39,304 nucleotides of DNA from Rhodospirillales bacterium (GTDB lineage: Bacteria > Pseudomonadota > Alphaproteobacteria > ATCC43930 > CGMCC-115725), in the NCBI GenBank assembly GCA_947473305.1, contig CANJCB010000039.1, positions 1 to 39,304 of the forward strand, read 5' to 3'. Below the pieces are notes generated by a model, which saw only the letters and a list, made by a program, of their open reading frames with translations, ran no database searches and was not told where the DNA came from. Both the position numbers and the translations under genes were made by a program. Positions 1 to 8,326 of this stretch are shown here, piece by piece (positions within the stretch are counted from its first letter, which is position 1; every line of letters starts with the position of its first letter).

Positions 1-359
1 CGCGCCGCAGCGCTCGCCTTCTCTTCCGAGAGACCGTAGATCTTGATCGGCAGCATGATGTTGTCGAAGACCGTGAACCAGGGCAGCAGCACCGGCTTCT
101 GGAACACGATGCCCACGTCCTGACGCGGCGACACAACCGTCTCGCCCGAAATCGCGGCCCGACCCTCCGTCACCGGCGTCAGGCCCGCCAGGATCCGTAA
201 GAGCGTCGACTTCCCGCAGCCCGAGGGACCCACAACGCAGACGAACTCGTGGTCCATAACTTCCAGGCTCACGCGGTCCACCGCATGTACGGCGGGCAGA
301 CCCTTCCGCGTGAACCGCTTCGTCACGTCAGAGAGCGATATCGCGTTCGCCATGCTCAT
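1..359 (-). CDS. ABC transporter ATP-binding protein, nitrate/sulfonate/taurine type (5' part only)
   Basis: This is the N-terminal 119 codons of an ABC ATPase; the 3' part lies beyond the left edge. A Walker A motif (GPSGCGKST) and a Q-loop region (VFQKPVLLPW) are visible, which place it in the SsuB/TauB/NrtD class that energises uptake of sulfonates, taurine, nitrate or similar small anions together with an NMT1-type binding protein and a permease. The chosen ATG forms an ATGA overlap with the stop of the acyl-CoA dehydrogenase upstream, so the two are probably translationally coupled; a second in-frame ATG lies two codons later. Two NMT1-type binding proteins lie within 6 kb and are the obvious partners, but this is inference. 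The signature motif and Walker B are off-window. Confidence 0.9.
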   Translation of the reverse strand, partial: MSMANAISLSDVTKRFTRKGLPAVHAVDRVSLEVMDHEFVCVVGPSGCGKSTLLRILAGLTPVTEGRAAISGETVVSPRQDVGIVFQKPVLLPWFTVFDNIMLPIKIYGLSEEKASAAA

Positions 360-1510
360 TCGCCCCTGCCACCGGTAAGCGTTCGCGCGATCAGCATGCG
401 CTGGATCTCGGACGCGCCCTCGCCCACCCTGTAGTGCCGCACGTCGCGATAGAAACGCTCCACCGGAAAGCCTCGGATCAGTCCCATGCCGCCGTGGATC
501 TGTACCGCCCGATCAACCACCCTGCCGACCATTTCCGAACAGTAGAGCTTGCACATGCTGGATCCGCTGCCGACGTTCTTGCCGGCTTCCACCTGGCGGA
601 TGGTCTCATAGGTCAGAGCCCGCGCGGCGGCGATCTCGACCGCATTGTCCGCGAGCATCCATTGGATCGCCTGGCGGGAGGCGAGTGGCTTGCCGAAAGT
701 GTTGCGCTGCTTGGCGTGTTCGATCGACATCTCCTGCATGCGTTCGGCCGCGCCGATGCAGGAAGTGGCGACACCGAGCCGCCCATCGGTCAGGGATTCC
801 ATCGCGAACTTGAAGCCTTCTCCGGCCTTGCCCAGGAGAGCCCCATCCGGCACGAAGCAATCCTCGAAGGCGATTTCCGCGAGCTTGATGGCATCGGAAC
901 CGATGGTCTGATCGATGCGCGTGACCTTGAAGCCGGGCGTGCCCTTGTCGACGAGAAAGGCCGAAACGCCGCCGCGCGCGCGCTTCTCGGGATCGGTCAC
1001 CGCCATGACCATGACGACATCGGCCACATGGGCCCCGCTGATATAATGCTTCAGGCCGTTGAGCATCCAGCCGCCCTCGACCTTCTGCGCCCGGGTCTTG
1101 ATCGCGCCGGCATCGGATCCCGCTCCGGGTTCCGTCAGCGCGAAGGCCCCCTTGAGCTTGCCCTGGACCATGCCCCGCACGTAGCGGTCACGCTGCTCCG
1201 GCGTCCCATGGCGCGCGATGGCGATAGGGCAGAGACCGCTGGTGCTGGTGACGATGAGCGTGAACATCCGATGGGACCGGCTGAATTCCTCCAGCACCAG
1301 GCTGAAAGGGAAAAGCCCGAGGCCGCCGCCGCCGAATTCCTCGTCGAGCCGCATGCCGAGATAGCCGTTCGCCGCGAGCAGTTCGACGACTTCGTCGGGA
1401 ACCTCGCCGCGCTCGTCGATCACCGAGGCCCAGGGTTCCAGTTCTCGCTCGGTGAAACGCCGGGCCGTGCGCCGGATCTCCTCGAGCTCTGGCGGCAGCT
1501 CAAACTCCAT
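356..1510 (-). CDS. Acyl-CoA dehydrogenase family protein (copy 1)
   Basis: This 384-residue flavoprotein has the full acyl-CoA dehydrogenase length. The N-terminal helical domain begins MEFELPPELEE, the middle domain carries the FALTEPGAGSD motif that contacts FAD and substrate, and the C-terminal domain carries RQAIQWMLAD, QIHGGMGLIRGFPVERFYRD and EGASEIQR. Glu364 in EGASEIQR sits where the catalytic base lies in medium- and short-chain enzymes. Family members oxidise an acyl-CoA to its 2,3-enoyl-CoA and pass electrons to ETF. The ATG at 1510 overlaps the upstream crotonase stop (TGATG) and has an AGAAAGG ribosome site, so I prefer it to the longer open frame. Gene order crotonase, dehydrogenase, ABC ATPase suggests one operon. 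It is a close paralogue of the gene at 3740-4894. The acyl substrate is unknown. Confidence 0.93.
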   Translation of the reverse strand: MEFELPPELEEIRRTARRFTERELEPWASVIDERGEVPDEVVELLAANGYLGMRLDEEFGGGGLGLFPFSLVLEEFSRSHRMFTLIVTSTSGLCPIAIARHGTPEQRDRYVRGMVQGKLKGAFALTEPGAGSDAGAIKTRAQKVEGGWMLNGLKHYISGAHVADVVMVMAVTDPEKRARGGVSAFLVDKGTPGFKVTRIDQTIGSDAIKLAEIAFEDCFVPDGALLGKAGEGFKFAMESLTDGRLGVATSCIGAAERMQEMSIEHAKQRNTFGKPLASRQAIQWMLADNAVEIAAARALTYETIRQVEAGKNVGSGSSMCKLYCSEMVGRVVDRAVQIHGGMGLIRGFPVERFYRDVRHYRVGEGASEIQRMLIARTLTGGRGE

Positions 1511-2274
1511 CACCTTTCTCCATTCTGTTTTACAAGCGGCACCAGGGGCGTCGTCAAGGCGAGCGAGGCCTCCTCCGCCTCGCGCAAGAGGCGCTTCGTT
1601 TCCCGGTGAACCCATTGCTTGTGCAGGCCGAACGCCGAACCCCCGTGACCCGCCAGCGCCAGCGCGTGCTCGGCGGTCTTGACCTTCAGCTCGCTCGCCG
1701 GAACGATCGCCTGGACGATGCCGCGCCGCATCCCCTCCTCCGCCATCATGGCCCGCCCGCTTTGGACGAGATCGAGAGCGGTGGCATCGCCCATCATGCG
1801 GGAAACCACCGCCGCGCCCGCGAAAGTCGGCCGGCCGCGCAGGATCTCGGGCAGGGAAAAGCCGCCCGCTTCTGTCGCGATCCGCGCGTCCGCCAGCAGG
1901 GTCAGGATGCAGCCGCTGCCGATGGAAAGGCCATTCAGCGCGACGACCAGGGGTTTCGGAAAATCCATGAAGGAAACACAGGTGCGGAACATCTGCCGCG
2001 ACCGCTCCCGCCGATAGGCCTCCTCCGGCATCGTTTCGCTGGTCTCGGAAAAATCGCCGCCGGCGGAGAAAGTCTTTTCACCCCTGGCGGCAAGGACTAC
2101 CGCGCGGATGCCGTCATCCGTCGCCGCAGCGGCAAGGAATGCGTCCATACTGGCTTGCATTCCCACGGTCAGCGCATTCCGCTTGCGGGGCCGGTTCAGG
2201 ATCAGCCACCCGATACCCGCGTCGCGCTCGATCAGAAGATCCGCATCCGCCGCGGAGGCAGCCCCTTCGGCCAT
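1510..2274 (-). CDS. Enoyl-CoA hydratase/isomerase (crotonase) family protein
   Basis: This 254-residue protein has the crotonase fold signatures: WLILNRPRKRNAL near the N-terminus, the FSAGGDFSE segment that supplies an oxyanion-hole backbone, SIGSGCILTLLADARIA, and SLPEILRG, whose Glu aligns with the second catalytic glutamate of enoyl-CoA hydratases. Members add water to, isomerise or cleave enoyl-CoA thioesters. The usual PEVxLGLxPGxGG stretch is altered to PEILRGRPTFAGA, so a standard hydratase reaction is not assured. It is the first gene of the minus-strand operon (crotonase, acyl-CoA dehydrogenase, ABC ATPase) and overlaps the next start by one base. An AGGGT sequence precedes the ATG. 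It is divergent from the binding protein at 2649. Confidence 0.88.
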   Translation of the reverse strand: MAEGAASAADADLLIERDAGIGWLILNRPRKRNALTVGMQASMDAFLAAAATDDGIRAVVLAARGEKTFSAGGDFSETSETMPEEAYRRERSRQMFRTCVSFMDFPKPLVVALNGLSIGSGCILTLLADARIATEAGGFSLPEILRGRPTFAGAAVVSRMMGDATALDLVQSGRAMMAEEGMRRGIVQAIVPASELKVKTAEHALALAGHGGSAFGLHKQWVHRETKRLLREAEEASLALTTPLVPLVKQNGER

Positions 2275-2648
2275 ACCCTAAGCAATTCCTTCCCGATTTT
2301 TATTGGGGCCAAATCGACCATGGCACCACTTCGGTTGTCAACCATCGACCGTATCGGCGAGGGGAGAATTTTAGGGTGAATATTCCTTGATGAAAATTTG
2401 GGCAAATCCTCTAAGGGGATGAAATAATTAAGACTTATTTCCGCACCTTCTTCCTTCATCGTCGCCGTCGGCAAAAGATTGTTGACAGCTTCGGCGGTCA
2501 GGTATCGGATTTGAGAGAGGCTGTGTGCGGACGCGGTCTCCCGTGCGACGCGAATTCGCTTCGCGGAATAGACAAACCGGCCAGCGACCCAGTAACCTGA
2601 GGTCAAGATCGAGCCGATACGGCCACCATCCCGGGAGGAACCTTCAAG
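2275..2648. promoter_or_regulatory. Divergent promoter region between crotonase operon and NMT1-type binding protein
   Basis: This 374-base region without a convincing gene separates two divergent transcription units. It holds a perfect 11-base palindrome GGTTGTCAACC at 2333-2343, which resembles a small dimeric-repressor operator (GntR-like in look). A perfect -35-like TTGACA lies at 2482-2487 on the plus strand, with only a weak -10 candidate (around TATCGGAT, 2503-2510). An AT-rich stretch lies at about 2384-2450. A strong GGGAGG ribosome site sits just before the plus-strand ATG. A 124-codon minus-strand open frame across part of the region has no recognisable protein features. Confidence 0.4.
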
Positions 2649-3737
2649 ATGCTTCGAATGCCGTCTCTATCCCTTGCCACCTTCGGCGCCGCTCTTGCGC
2701 TGGCGGTCGCCCTCGCGGCCAATCCCGCCGCCGCCCAGAACAAGAAGGTCAAACTGGCCTATGGCGTGACCGTCGTCGATTCCAGCACGGCGCCCTGGCT
2801 CTCCGCCGCCAAGACCGGCGGTTTCTGGCAGGAAGAAGGACTCGACGTCGAGGTCACCGGCTTCAATGGCGCGGGTCCGGCTCTGCAGCTTCTCGCCAGC
2901 GGGCAGGTCGATGTCGTCTTCACCGGCACGCCCGAAATGTTCCATATGCGCGGCGAGGGCGTTGCCATCAAGGCAATCGCCAATGCCTATGACAAGAACC
3001 ACAACTACCCGGTTGTCGCGGCCGACAGCCCGATCACGACGATCGAGGGCTTCAAGGGCAAGCGCATCGGCGTTCAGACCATGACCGGGTCCATCGTCAT
3101 GTGGATGGATACCTTCCTCGGCGCTCACGGCCTGAGCAAGAAGGATATGGGGGAAATAATCCCGGTGGGCACCGGCGCCACCGCCGTCCATGCGTTGACC
3201 ACCAACCAGATCGACGTGCTGATCGAATGGCACGGTCACTACGCTCTGCTGGAATCCCAGTTCGGGCTCAAGTTCCGCAAGTTCGACAACGAGCCTGCGC
3301 TGACCAGCGCGGCCTTCGTCCAGGATTTCTTCGCGCGCGAAGAAACGATCAAGAACGATCCGAAAATGCTGACCGGCGTGCTGCGCGGCGTCGCCAAGGG
3401 CATTCTTCTCGCCCGGACCAATCCGGCAGCCGCCGCGCGCGGCCACTTCGAGCAGTTCCCCAGCACCCGGCCGACCAATGTTCCGCTTGAGGAAGCCGTG
3501 AAGAAGGCGGGCGAAGTGATCGCCGAGAACGTCGAACTCTCCGAGGAGAGCTCCAAGGCCCAGCGTTGGGGCTATGTGGAGCCGGCCAAGATCGACCGGC
3601 TGCGCGATCTCCTGGCGGACAGCGGCGTGATCCACAAGAAGCTGGCGTGGACCGAGTACTACACGCCCCAATTCATCGACGAGGTGAACAAGTTCGATCC
3701 GGCGGTCGTGGTCGCCAAAGCGAAGTCGATGAAATAG
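2649..3737 (+). CDS. ABC transporter substrate-binding protein, NMT1/SsuA-like (copy 1)
   Basis: This 362-residue periplasmic protein starts with a Sec signal peptide (hydrophobic core ATFGAALALAVALAA, likely cleavage after AAA at about residue 29). The mature part follows the NMT1/THI5-SsuA pattern: TGGFWQEEGLDVEV, GQVDVVFTG, FKGKRIGVQT and a mid-protein GTGATAVHAL. Such proteins bind sulfonates, nitrate, pyrimidine precursors or aromatic anions and deliver them to a permease. A GGGAGG ribosome site lies about nine bases before the ATG; an alternative ATG lies three codons in. It is followed after two bases by the second acyl-CoA dehydrogenase, so the two are coupled. It is clearly paralogous to 4919-6037. 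No permease is adjacent; ligand unknown. Confidence 0.92.
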   Translation: MLRMPSLSLATFGAALALAVALAANPAAAQNKKVKLAYGVTVVDSSTAPWLSAAKTGGFWQEEGLDVEVTGFNGAGPALQLLASGQVDVVFTGTPEMFHMRGEGVAIKAIANAYDKNHNYPVVAADSPITTIEGFKGKRIGVQTMTGSIVMWMDTFLGAHGLSKKDMGEIIPVGTGATAVHALTTNQIDVLIEWHGHYALLESQFGLKFRKFDNEPALTSAAFVQDFFAREETIKNDPKMLTGVLRGVAKGILLARTNPAAAARGHFEQFPSTRPTNVPLEEAVKKAGEVIAENVELSEESSKAQRWGYVEPAKIDRLRDLLADSGVIHKKLAWTEYYTPQFIDEVNKFDPAVVVAKAKSMK

Positions 3738-3739
3738 GC

Positions 3740-4894
3740 ATGGAGGTCGAGCTTCCGCCGGAGTTGGAAGAACTCCGGCGGACGGCCCGCCGCTTTGTCG
3801 AGCGCGAACTCGAACCCTGGGCGGAAATTATCGAGCAGCGCGGGGAAGTGCCCACGGAGGTCCGCGCGCTGCTGGCCGCGAACGGCTATCTCGGCATGCG
3901 GGTGCCCGAAACGCTCGGCGGTGGCGGGCTCGGGCTTTTCGCCTATTGCATCGCATTGGAAGAACTGAGCCGCTCGCATCGGGTCTTCACGCTTTTCGCG
4001 ACCAACACCAGCGGCAATACGCCCATGGCCATCGCCCGGCATGGCACCGCCGACCAGCAGGAACGTTACCTGAAAGGTCTGGTCACGGGACGGCTCTCGA
4101 CCGCTTTCGCGCTCACCGAACCGGAAGCCGGCTCCGACGCGGCAGCCATCAAAACCCGCGCCAAAAAGGTCGAGGGCGGCTGGGTGATCGATGGGCAAAA
4201 GCATTTCATCAGCGGAGGCGCCACAGCCGATTTCGTGTCGGTCATGGCCGTGACCGATCCCGAGAAGCGGGCGCGGGGCGGCGTCACCGCCTTCCTGGTC
4301 GATAGGGAAACGCCGGGCTTCAGGGTCGGCCGCATCGACGGCACCCTGGGATCGGATGCCGTGAAGCTGGCGGAACTGGTCTTCGAGAATTGCTTCGTGC
4401 CCGATGCCGCCGTGCTCGGTCGCGTGGGCGGCGGTTTCGCGCTCGCCATGGAATCGCTGGCGGACGGTCGCCTCACCATGGCCTGCACCTGCATCGGTTC
4501 GGCCGATAGGATGCTGGAGATGGCCCTCGCTCATGCGAAGGATCGCCAGACTTTCGGGAAGCCGCTTTCCAGCCGTCAGGCGATCCAATGGATGCTGGCC
4601 GACAGCGCGGTGGAACTCTCGGCCGCCCGCGCGCTGACCTATGAGACGATCCGGCAGGTCGAGGCGGGCGCCAACCCCGGCACCGGCCCTAGCGTCTGCA
4701 AGCTCTATTGTTCGGAAATGGCCGACCGGGTGACCGACCGCGCCGTCCAGATCCATGGCGGCATGGGTCTTATCAGGGGCTTCCCGGTGGAGCGCTTCTA
4801 CCGCGACCTGCGTCATTACCGGATCGTGGAGGGCGCATCGGAAATCCAGCGTCACCTCATCGCCCGGGACCTGCTCGGCGCCGCAGCCACCTGA
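3740..4894 (+). CDS. Acyl-CoA dehydrogenase family protein (copy 2)
   Basis: This 384-residue acyl-CoA dehydrogenase is exactly the same length as the copy at 356-1510 and similar along its whole length (shared FALTEP.AGSDA, VMAVTDPEKRARGGV, SRQAIQWMLAD and QIHGGMGLIRGFPVERF). The catalytic-base position Glu364 in EGASEIQR is kept. It should oxidise an acyl-CoA with FAD. The ATG lies two bases after the stop of the binding-protein gene, and its N-terminus (MEVELPPELEE) matches copy 1, which fixes this start over the longer upstream frame. The pairing of a periplasmic binding protein with an acyl-CoA dehydrogenase in one short operon is unusual and suggests the imported acid is activated to a CoA ester and oxidised. 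Substrate unknown. Confidence 0.93.
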   Translation: MEVELPPELEELRRTARRFVERELEPWAEIIEQRGEVPTEVRALLAANGYLGMRVPETLGGGGLGLFAYCIALEELSRSHRVFTLFATNTSGNTPMAIARHGTADQQERYLKGLVTGRLSTAFALTEPEAGSDAAAIKTRAKKVEGGWVIDGQKHFISGGATADFVSVMAVTDPEKRARGGVTAFLVDRETPGFRVGRIDGTLGSDAVKLAELVFENCFVPDAAVLGRVGGGFALAMESLADGRLTMACTCIGSADRMLEMALAHAKDRQTFGKPLSSRQAIQWMLADSAVELSAARALTYETIRQVEAGANPGTGPSVCKLYCSEMADRVTDRAVQIHGGMGLIRGFPVERFYRDLRHYRIVEGASEIQRHLIARDLLGAAAT

Positions 4895-4918
4895 AGGCCG
4901 CGACGCCGGAAGCCGGGC

Positions 4919-6037
4919 TTAGGTCATCGACTTTGCCTTCTTGATCACCTCGTCCATGTTGAAGTTATTCGCTTCCTTCAGGAACTGCGGATCGTAGAAA
5001 TCCTGCCAGGGCAGGCTCTTCTTGAGGATATCCGCCTCGCGGAAGACATCGCGCGTGCTGTCCACCTGCTCGCCGGAGACGATGCCCCATCTGCGGGCCT
5101 TGGCGCTGCCGATCGAAATGCCGACGTTCTGGGCGATGGTCCCGGCGGACTTCCTGATGGCTTCCTCCCGGGGCACGTTGGTGGCGAGGCTGCGGGGGAA
5201 TTGCTCGTAATGCCCCCTCGCGGCCGCGGCGGGATTGGCGTCCGACAAGATGATGCCCTTGGCGACGCCGCGCAGGAAACCCAGCACCAGCTTCGGATCG
5301 TTCTTGATGAGGTCGTCGCGGGTGCTGGCGCCCTGGACGAAGGAATTCTTCGTCAGGATGGGATCCTTGTTGAACTTGCGCAGCTTCACGCCGAACTCGC
5401 TCTCCATCAGGACGTATTGGCCTTCCCATTCCTCCAGCACATCGACCTGGCCGTTCTGCAGGGCCTGGATCGCGGGGGCGCCGGTGCCCACCGAAATCGC
5501 GGCGGCGATGTCCTTGCGCGTCATGCCGTGGGCTTTCAGCAGAACGTCTAGGAAGACGATGGGAGCACCGGTCACGGACTGCAGCCCGATCTTCTTGCCC
5601 CGGAAGTCCTCGATGCTCTTGATCGGGCTCGATTCCAGCACCGCCGGGAAATTGTGGTTCCAGTCGTAGACGCTGGCCACCACCTTCACCGGCGCGCCCT
5701 CTTCCTTCAAGCGCATGAGGTCGGGGGTGCCGCCATAGGCGATATCGATGTCGCCATGGGCCAGCGCCTGATAGGCCAAAGCCGAGCCCTGGAAGCCGGT
5801 GACCTCGACATCGAGGCCTTCCTCCTGCCAGAAGCCGCCGGTAGCCCCGGCGCTATCCCAGGGGGCGACGCTGGGGTCGATCACGGCAATGCCATGGCCG
5901 ACCCGGACTTTCTTGAGCCCGGCTCCGATGGCAGGGGCGGCGATCAGTCCGGGAACGCTCGCCGCCACCGAAGCGCCAAGCGTCAGCTTCAGGAAATCGC
6001 GCTTCGTCACGCCGGATTTACGAATACGGTTCGTCAT
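4919..6037 (-). CDS. ABC transporter substrate-binding protein, NMT1/SsuA-like (copy 2)
   Basis: This 372-residue protein has a Tat-like signal: TKRDFLKL followed by a hydrophobic stretch ending AAPAIGA. KR replaces the usual RR pair. The mature part parallels the protein at 2649 (TGGFWQEEGLDVEVTGF, RGKKIGLQS, GTGAPAIQAL, FLRGVAKGI, NPAAAARGHYEQFP), so the two are paralogues with different export signals. The ATG at 6037 has a strong GGGAGG ribosome site and starts right before the signal; the longer open frame upstream adds a charged segment unlike a leader. It is convergent with the dehydrogenase (24-base gap) and lies 101 bases downstream of the gentisate-dioxygenase-like gene on the same strand, so it may share that operon. 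Ligand unknown. Confidence 0.92.
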   Translation of the reverse strand: MTNRIRKSGVTKRDFLKLTLGASVAASVPGLIAAPAIGAGLKKVRVGHGIAVIDPSVAPWDSAGATGGFWQEEGLDVEVTGFQGSALAYQALAHGDIDIAYGGTPDLMRLKEEGAPVKVVASVYDWNHNFPAVLESSPIKSIEDFRGKKIGLQSVTGAPIVFLDVLLKAHGMTRKDIAAAISVGTGAPAIQALQNGQVDVLEEWEGQYVLMESEFGVKLRKFNKDPILTKNSFVQGASTRDDLIKNDPKLVLGFLRGVAKGIILSDANPAAAARGHYEQFPRSLATNVPREEAIRKSAGTIAQNVGISIGSAKARRWGIVSGEQVDSTRDVFREADILKKSLPWQDFYDPQFLKEANNFNMDEVIKKAKSMT

Positions 6038-6138
6038 CTCGTCCTCCCAAAAATTAGCGCTCTCATCCCGGGAGGGATCGGCGCGACGCTTTCTCTTCTC
6101 CCTTCGATTTTCGTCACGAACGGGCCACAACGCAAGGT

Positions 6139-7053
6139 TCAATCCGCTGCCGTTCTGAGATAACCGAGGGTGGCAAGCAGGGGCTCATCGGTCACCCGGA
6201 GCAGGACCGTCTCTTCACCGGCTTCCAGCGCGTGAGCCCGCCAGGCAGGCATCGCGACCAGATCGCCGGGCGACAATGTGGCCTCCCAAACCCCTTGCGT
6301 GATCCGCACCGCTCCGGCGATGAGAGCATAGAGACTGCTGGCGGTGGATCTGGGCCGGGCTGACCTCGCCTGCGATCCAAGCCGCAGGAGCTCAAGACCG
6401 ATCGCGGGGATTTCCCCTGCCGCGATCGTCACCCTCTCGCACTCCGGATGATCGGCCAGCACCTCACCCGAACGAATGCGAAAAGGCGAAGCGGCGGGGC
6501 GGCCCGCGATGGTCTCGAAGCGATCGGGATGAGCCTCGAAGAACATCGCCTCCATATGCTGGAGCAAGGGCACGTCGAGAAAGGTGATCCAATAGCCCGG
6601 CGTCCCGCCATCGTTGCCATGCCCGTGCCAGCGCCCGTTCGGCGTCAGCACCACATCGCCGTTCACCATGTCGAGACGCATCCCCTCGACCGTCGTATAG
6701 GCGCCGGGCCGGGTGTCGACCGCGAGACAGATCGCCGAGGGGGTGTGACGGTGGGAGGGCAGACGCTCGCCAGGGCCGATCATCTGATAGGCGGCAACGA
6801 TATTCCGGGTGGTGGCATAGCGGTTGCCCTCCGCCGGATTCACCATGATGAGGTTGCGCCGCTCGGCCTGCTCCGGCGTGACGAAGGACAGCGAGGCTTC
6901 CAGCGCTTGGCGCGCCTCGGCGAAGCGCCAGACGGCGGGGATGAGACCGGGCTTTGGCTCCGCCGGCACCGGTGCTTCGCCGCGCGCCCAACCGGCCAGG
7001 AACCCCTGCTGCCCGAGAGCGGCGTAATAGGAGGAGAGCGCGTTGGCGTCCAT
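6139..7053 (-). CDS. Gentisate 1,2-dioxygenase-like bicupin
   Basis: This 304-residue protein has two cupin domains. The first carries the family hallmark SHRHTPSAI (His101, His103) followed by GDVVLTPNGRWHGHGND (His143 or His145), matching the iron ligands of gentisate and 1-hydroxy-2-naphthoate dioxygenases. The second cupin (residues about 210-300) has GDLVAMPAWRAHALEAG. The family cleaves gentisate or related hydroxylated aromatic acids between the carboxyl-bearing carbon and its neighbour. It is somewhat shorter than typical gentisate dioxygenases, and the core reads AICLAVDTRPG rather than the usual variant, so the substrate could differ. ATG 7053 is preceded by GAGGAG, which overlaps the stop of the PatB-like gene 14 bases upstream; the two form an operon. 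No maleylpyruvate isomerase or hydrolase is present in the window. Confidence 0.82.
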   Translation of the reverse strand: MDANALSSYYAALGQQGFLAGWARGEAPVPAEPKPGLIPAVWRFAEARQALEASLSFVTPEQAERRNLIMVNPAEGNRYATTRNIVAAYQMIGPGERLPSHRHTPSAICLAVDTRPGAYTTVEGMRLDMVNGDVVLTPNGRWHGHGNDGGTPGYWITFLDVPLLQHMEAMFFEAHPDRFETIAGRPAASPFRIRSGEVLADHPECERVTIAAGEIPAIGLELLRLGSQARSARPRSTASSLYALIAGAVRITQGVWEATLSPGDLVAMPAWRAHALEAGEETVLLRVTDEPLLATLGYLRTAAD

Positions 7054-7067
7054 GGTCAACAGCTCCT

Positions 7068-8231
7068 CTATCTGGCGCGGACCGCCTCGATCATCCGGCC
7101 CAGGATTTCGTCGAGGATCGCCCGCGACGTGGCGAAATTCAGTCTTCCGAACTCGCGGGAAGCCACATCGAAGGTATCCCCGGCGCTCAGACCCACCCGG
7201 GCTTTTTCCAGGAAGAATTGGAACGGCGTTCCCGGCAGCTTCAGCGCGGAAAAATCGATCCAGGAAAGGAAGGTCGCTTCCGGGGCATAGATCCGCGCTC
7301 CGGGAAATTCGCTTCGGACAGTCGATACGAGATGATCCCGGTTGGCGGTCAAATGCGCCATCAACCGGTCGAGCCACGGCTGACATTGCGTCCAGGCCGC
7401 GGAGGTTGCCTCGAAGCCATTGATGCCGGGATGACCGAGCAGAAGAGGAGGGATCCGGGCCTCGAACCGGTCCTGGAGCGCCCTCGAACCGAAATGCATG
7501 AGGCCGCATCGCAGCCCCGGCATGTTGAAGCTCTTGGTCGCCGAGGTGATCGTGACCGTGCGCGCGGCAATCTCCGGCGAGATTTTCGCCAGGGGAATAT
7601 GCTGGCGACCGGGATAAACGAGATCGGCATGGATCTCGTCCGAGACGACGACCAGGTCATTGCGGATCGCCACCTGGGCGATGGCCTCGAGTTCCGCCCG
7701 GTCGTAGACCCGGCCGGTGGGGTTATGGGGGTGGCAGAAGATCATGACCCTGGTTTGGCTGTCGATGGCCGCGGCGAGGGCCTCGACATCGAAGACGAAA
7801 CGCTGGCCATCGTCACGGAGGGAATGGGGGGTGAGACGGCGGCCGGTTTTGAGGATCGCGTCGCGGAACGGCGGATAGGCCGGGGTCTGAAGGAGAATGT
7901 TATCGCCGGGGTCCGCGAAAGCCATGACGGAAGCAAAGCTCGCCTGGACGAGATCGCTGACGAATTGCACCCGCTCCGCATCGGCGTCCCAATCGAAACG
8001 CTCCTTCATGCGCAGCGAGAAGACCTTGGCGAGAGCGGTGACGGTCGCGGCGTAGCTCGGATAACCGAAATCCTGCTCACGCTCGATCCGGGCGAGAGCT
8101 TCGGCAATAGGCGGCGCGATGGCGAAATCCATCTCCGCGACCCAGGCCGGGATGACGTCCGAGCCGAAGCGTTGCCATTTCGCGTTGCGCCGGCTGCGCA
8201 GGAACGGCACCGACAGATCGACCAATTCCAT
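7068..8231 (-). CDS. MalY/PatB-type pyridoxal-phosphate C-S lyase (aminotransferase class I/II fold)
   Basis: This 387-residue fold-type I PLP enzyme shows AWVAEMDF near the N-terminus (a MalY/PatB hallmark), CHPHNPTGRVY, VVSDEIHADLVYPG and the PLP lysine in TSATKSFNMPGLRCG (Lys233). MalY/PatB members are beta-lyases that cleave the C-S bond of cystathionine or cysteine-S-conjugates to pyruvate, ammonia and a thiol. Its partner gene, 14 bases downstream, is the gentisate-dioxygenase-like cupin. A C-S lyase beside a ring-opening dioxygenase, among sulfonate-type binding proteins and flavin monooxygenases, hints at handling of sulfur-containing organics, but an aminotransferase role cannot be excluded. 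The ATG is preceded by AGGGG. The stop is TAG. Confidence 0.88.
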   Translation of the reverse strand: MELVDLSVPFLRSRRNAKWQRFGSDVIPAWVAEMDFAIAPPIAEALARIEREQDFGYPSYAATVTALAKVFSLRMKERFDWDADAERVQFVSDLVQASFASVMAFADPGDNILLQTPAYPPFRDAILKTGRRLTPHSLRDDGQRFVFDVEALAAAIDSQTRVMIFCHPHNPTGRVYDRAELEAIAQVAIRNDLVVVSDEIHADLVYPGRQHIPLAKISPEIAARTVTITSATKSFNMPGLRCGLMHFGSRALQDRFEARIPPLLLGHPGINGFEATSAAWTQCQPWLDRLMAHLTANRDHLVSTVRSEFPGARIYAPEATFLSWIDFSALKLPGTPFQFFLEKARVGLSAGDTFDVASREFGRLNFATSRAILDEILGRMIEAVRAR

Positions 8232-8326
8232 CTCTTCACCCCTTTTTGCCGGGTGGAGTTAATCAGAACCCCCGGTATCGGTGAATGAGTTTCTGCGAAA
8301 GGCGAAAGCGCCGGTCCTGACGGCGA

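Noticed and set aside
2232-2606. A 124-codon minus-strand frame in the divergent region
   Set aside because: No motif, no ribosome site, overlaps the start of the crotonase gene in another frame and covers the likely promoter region.
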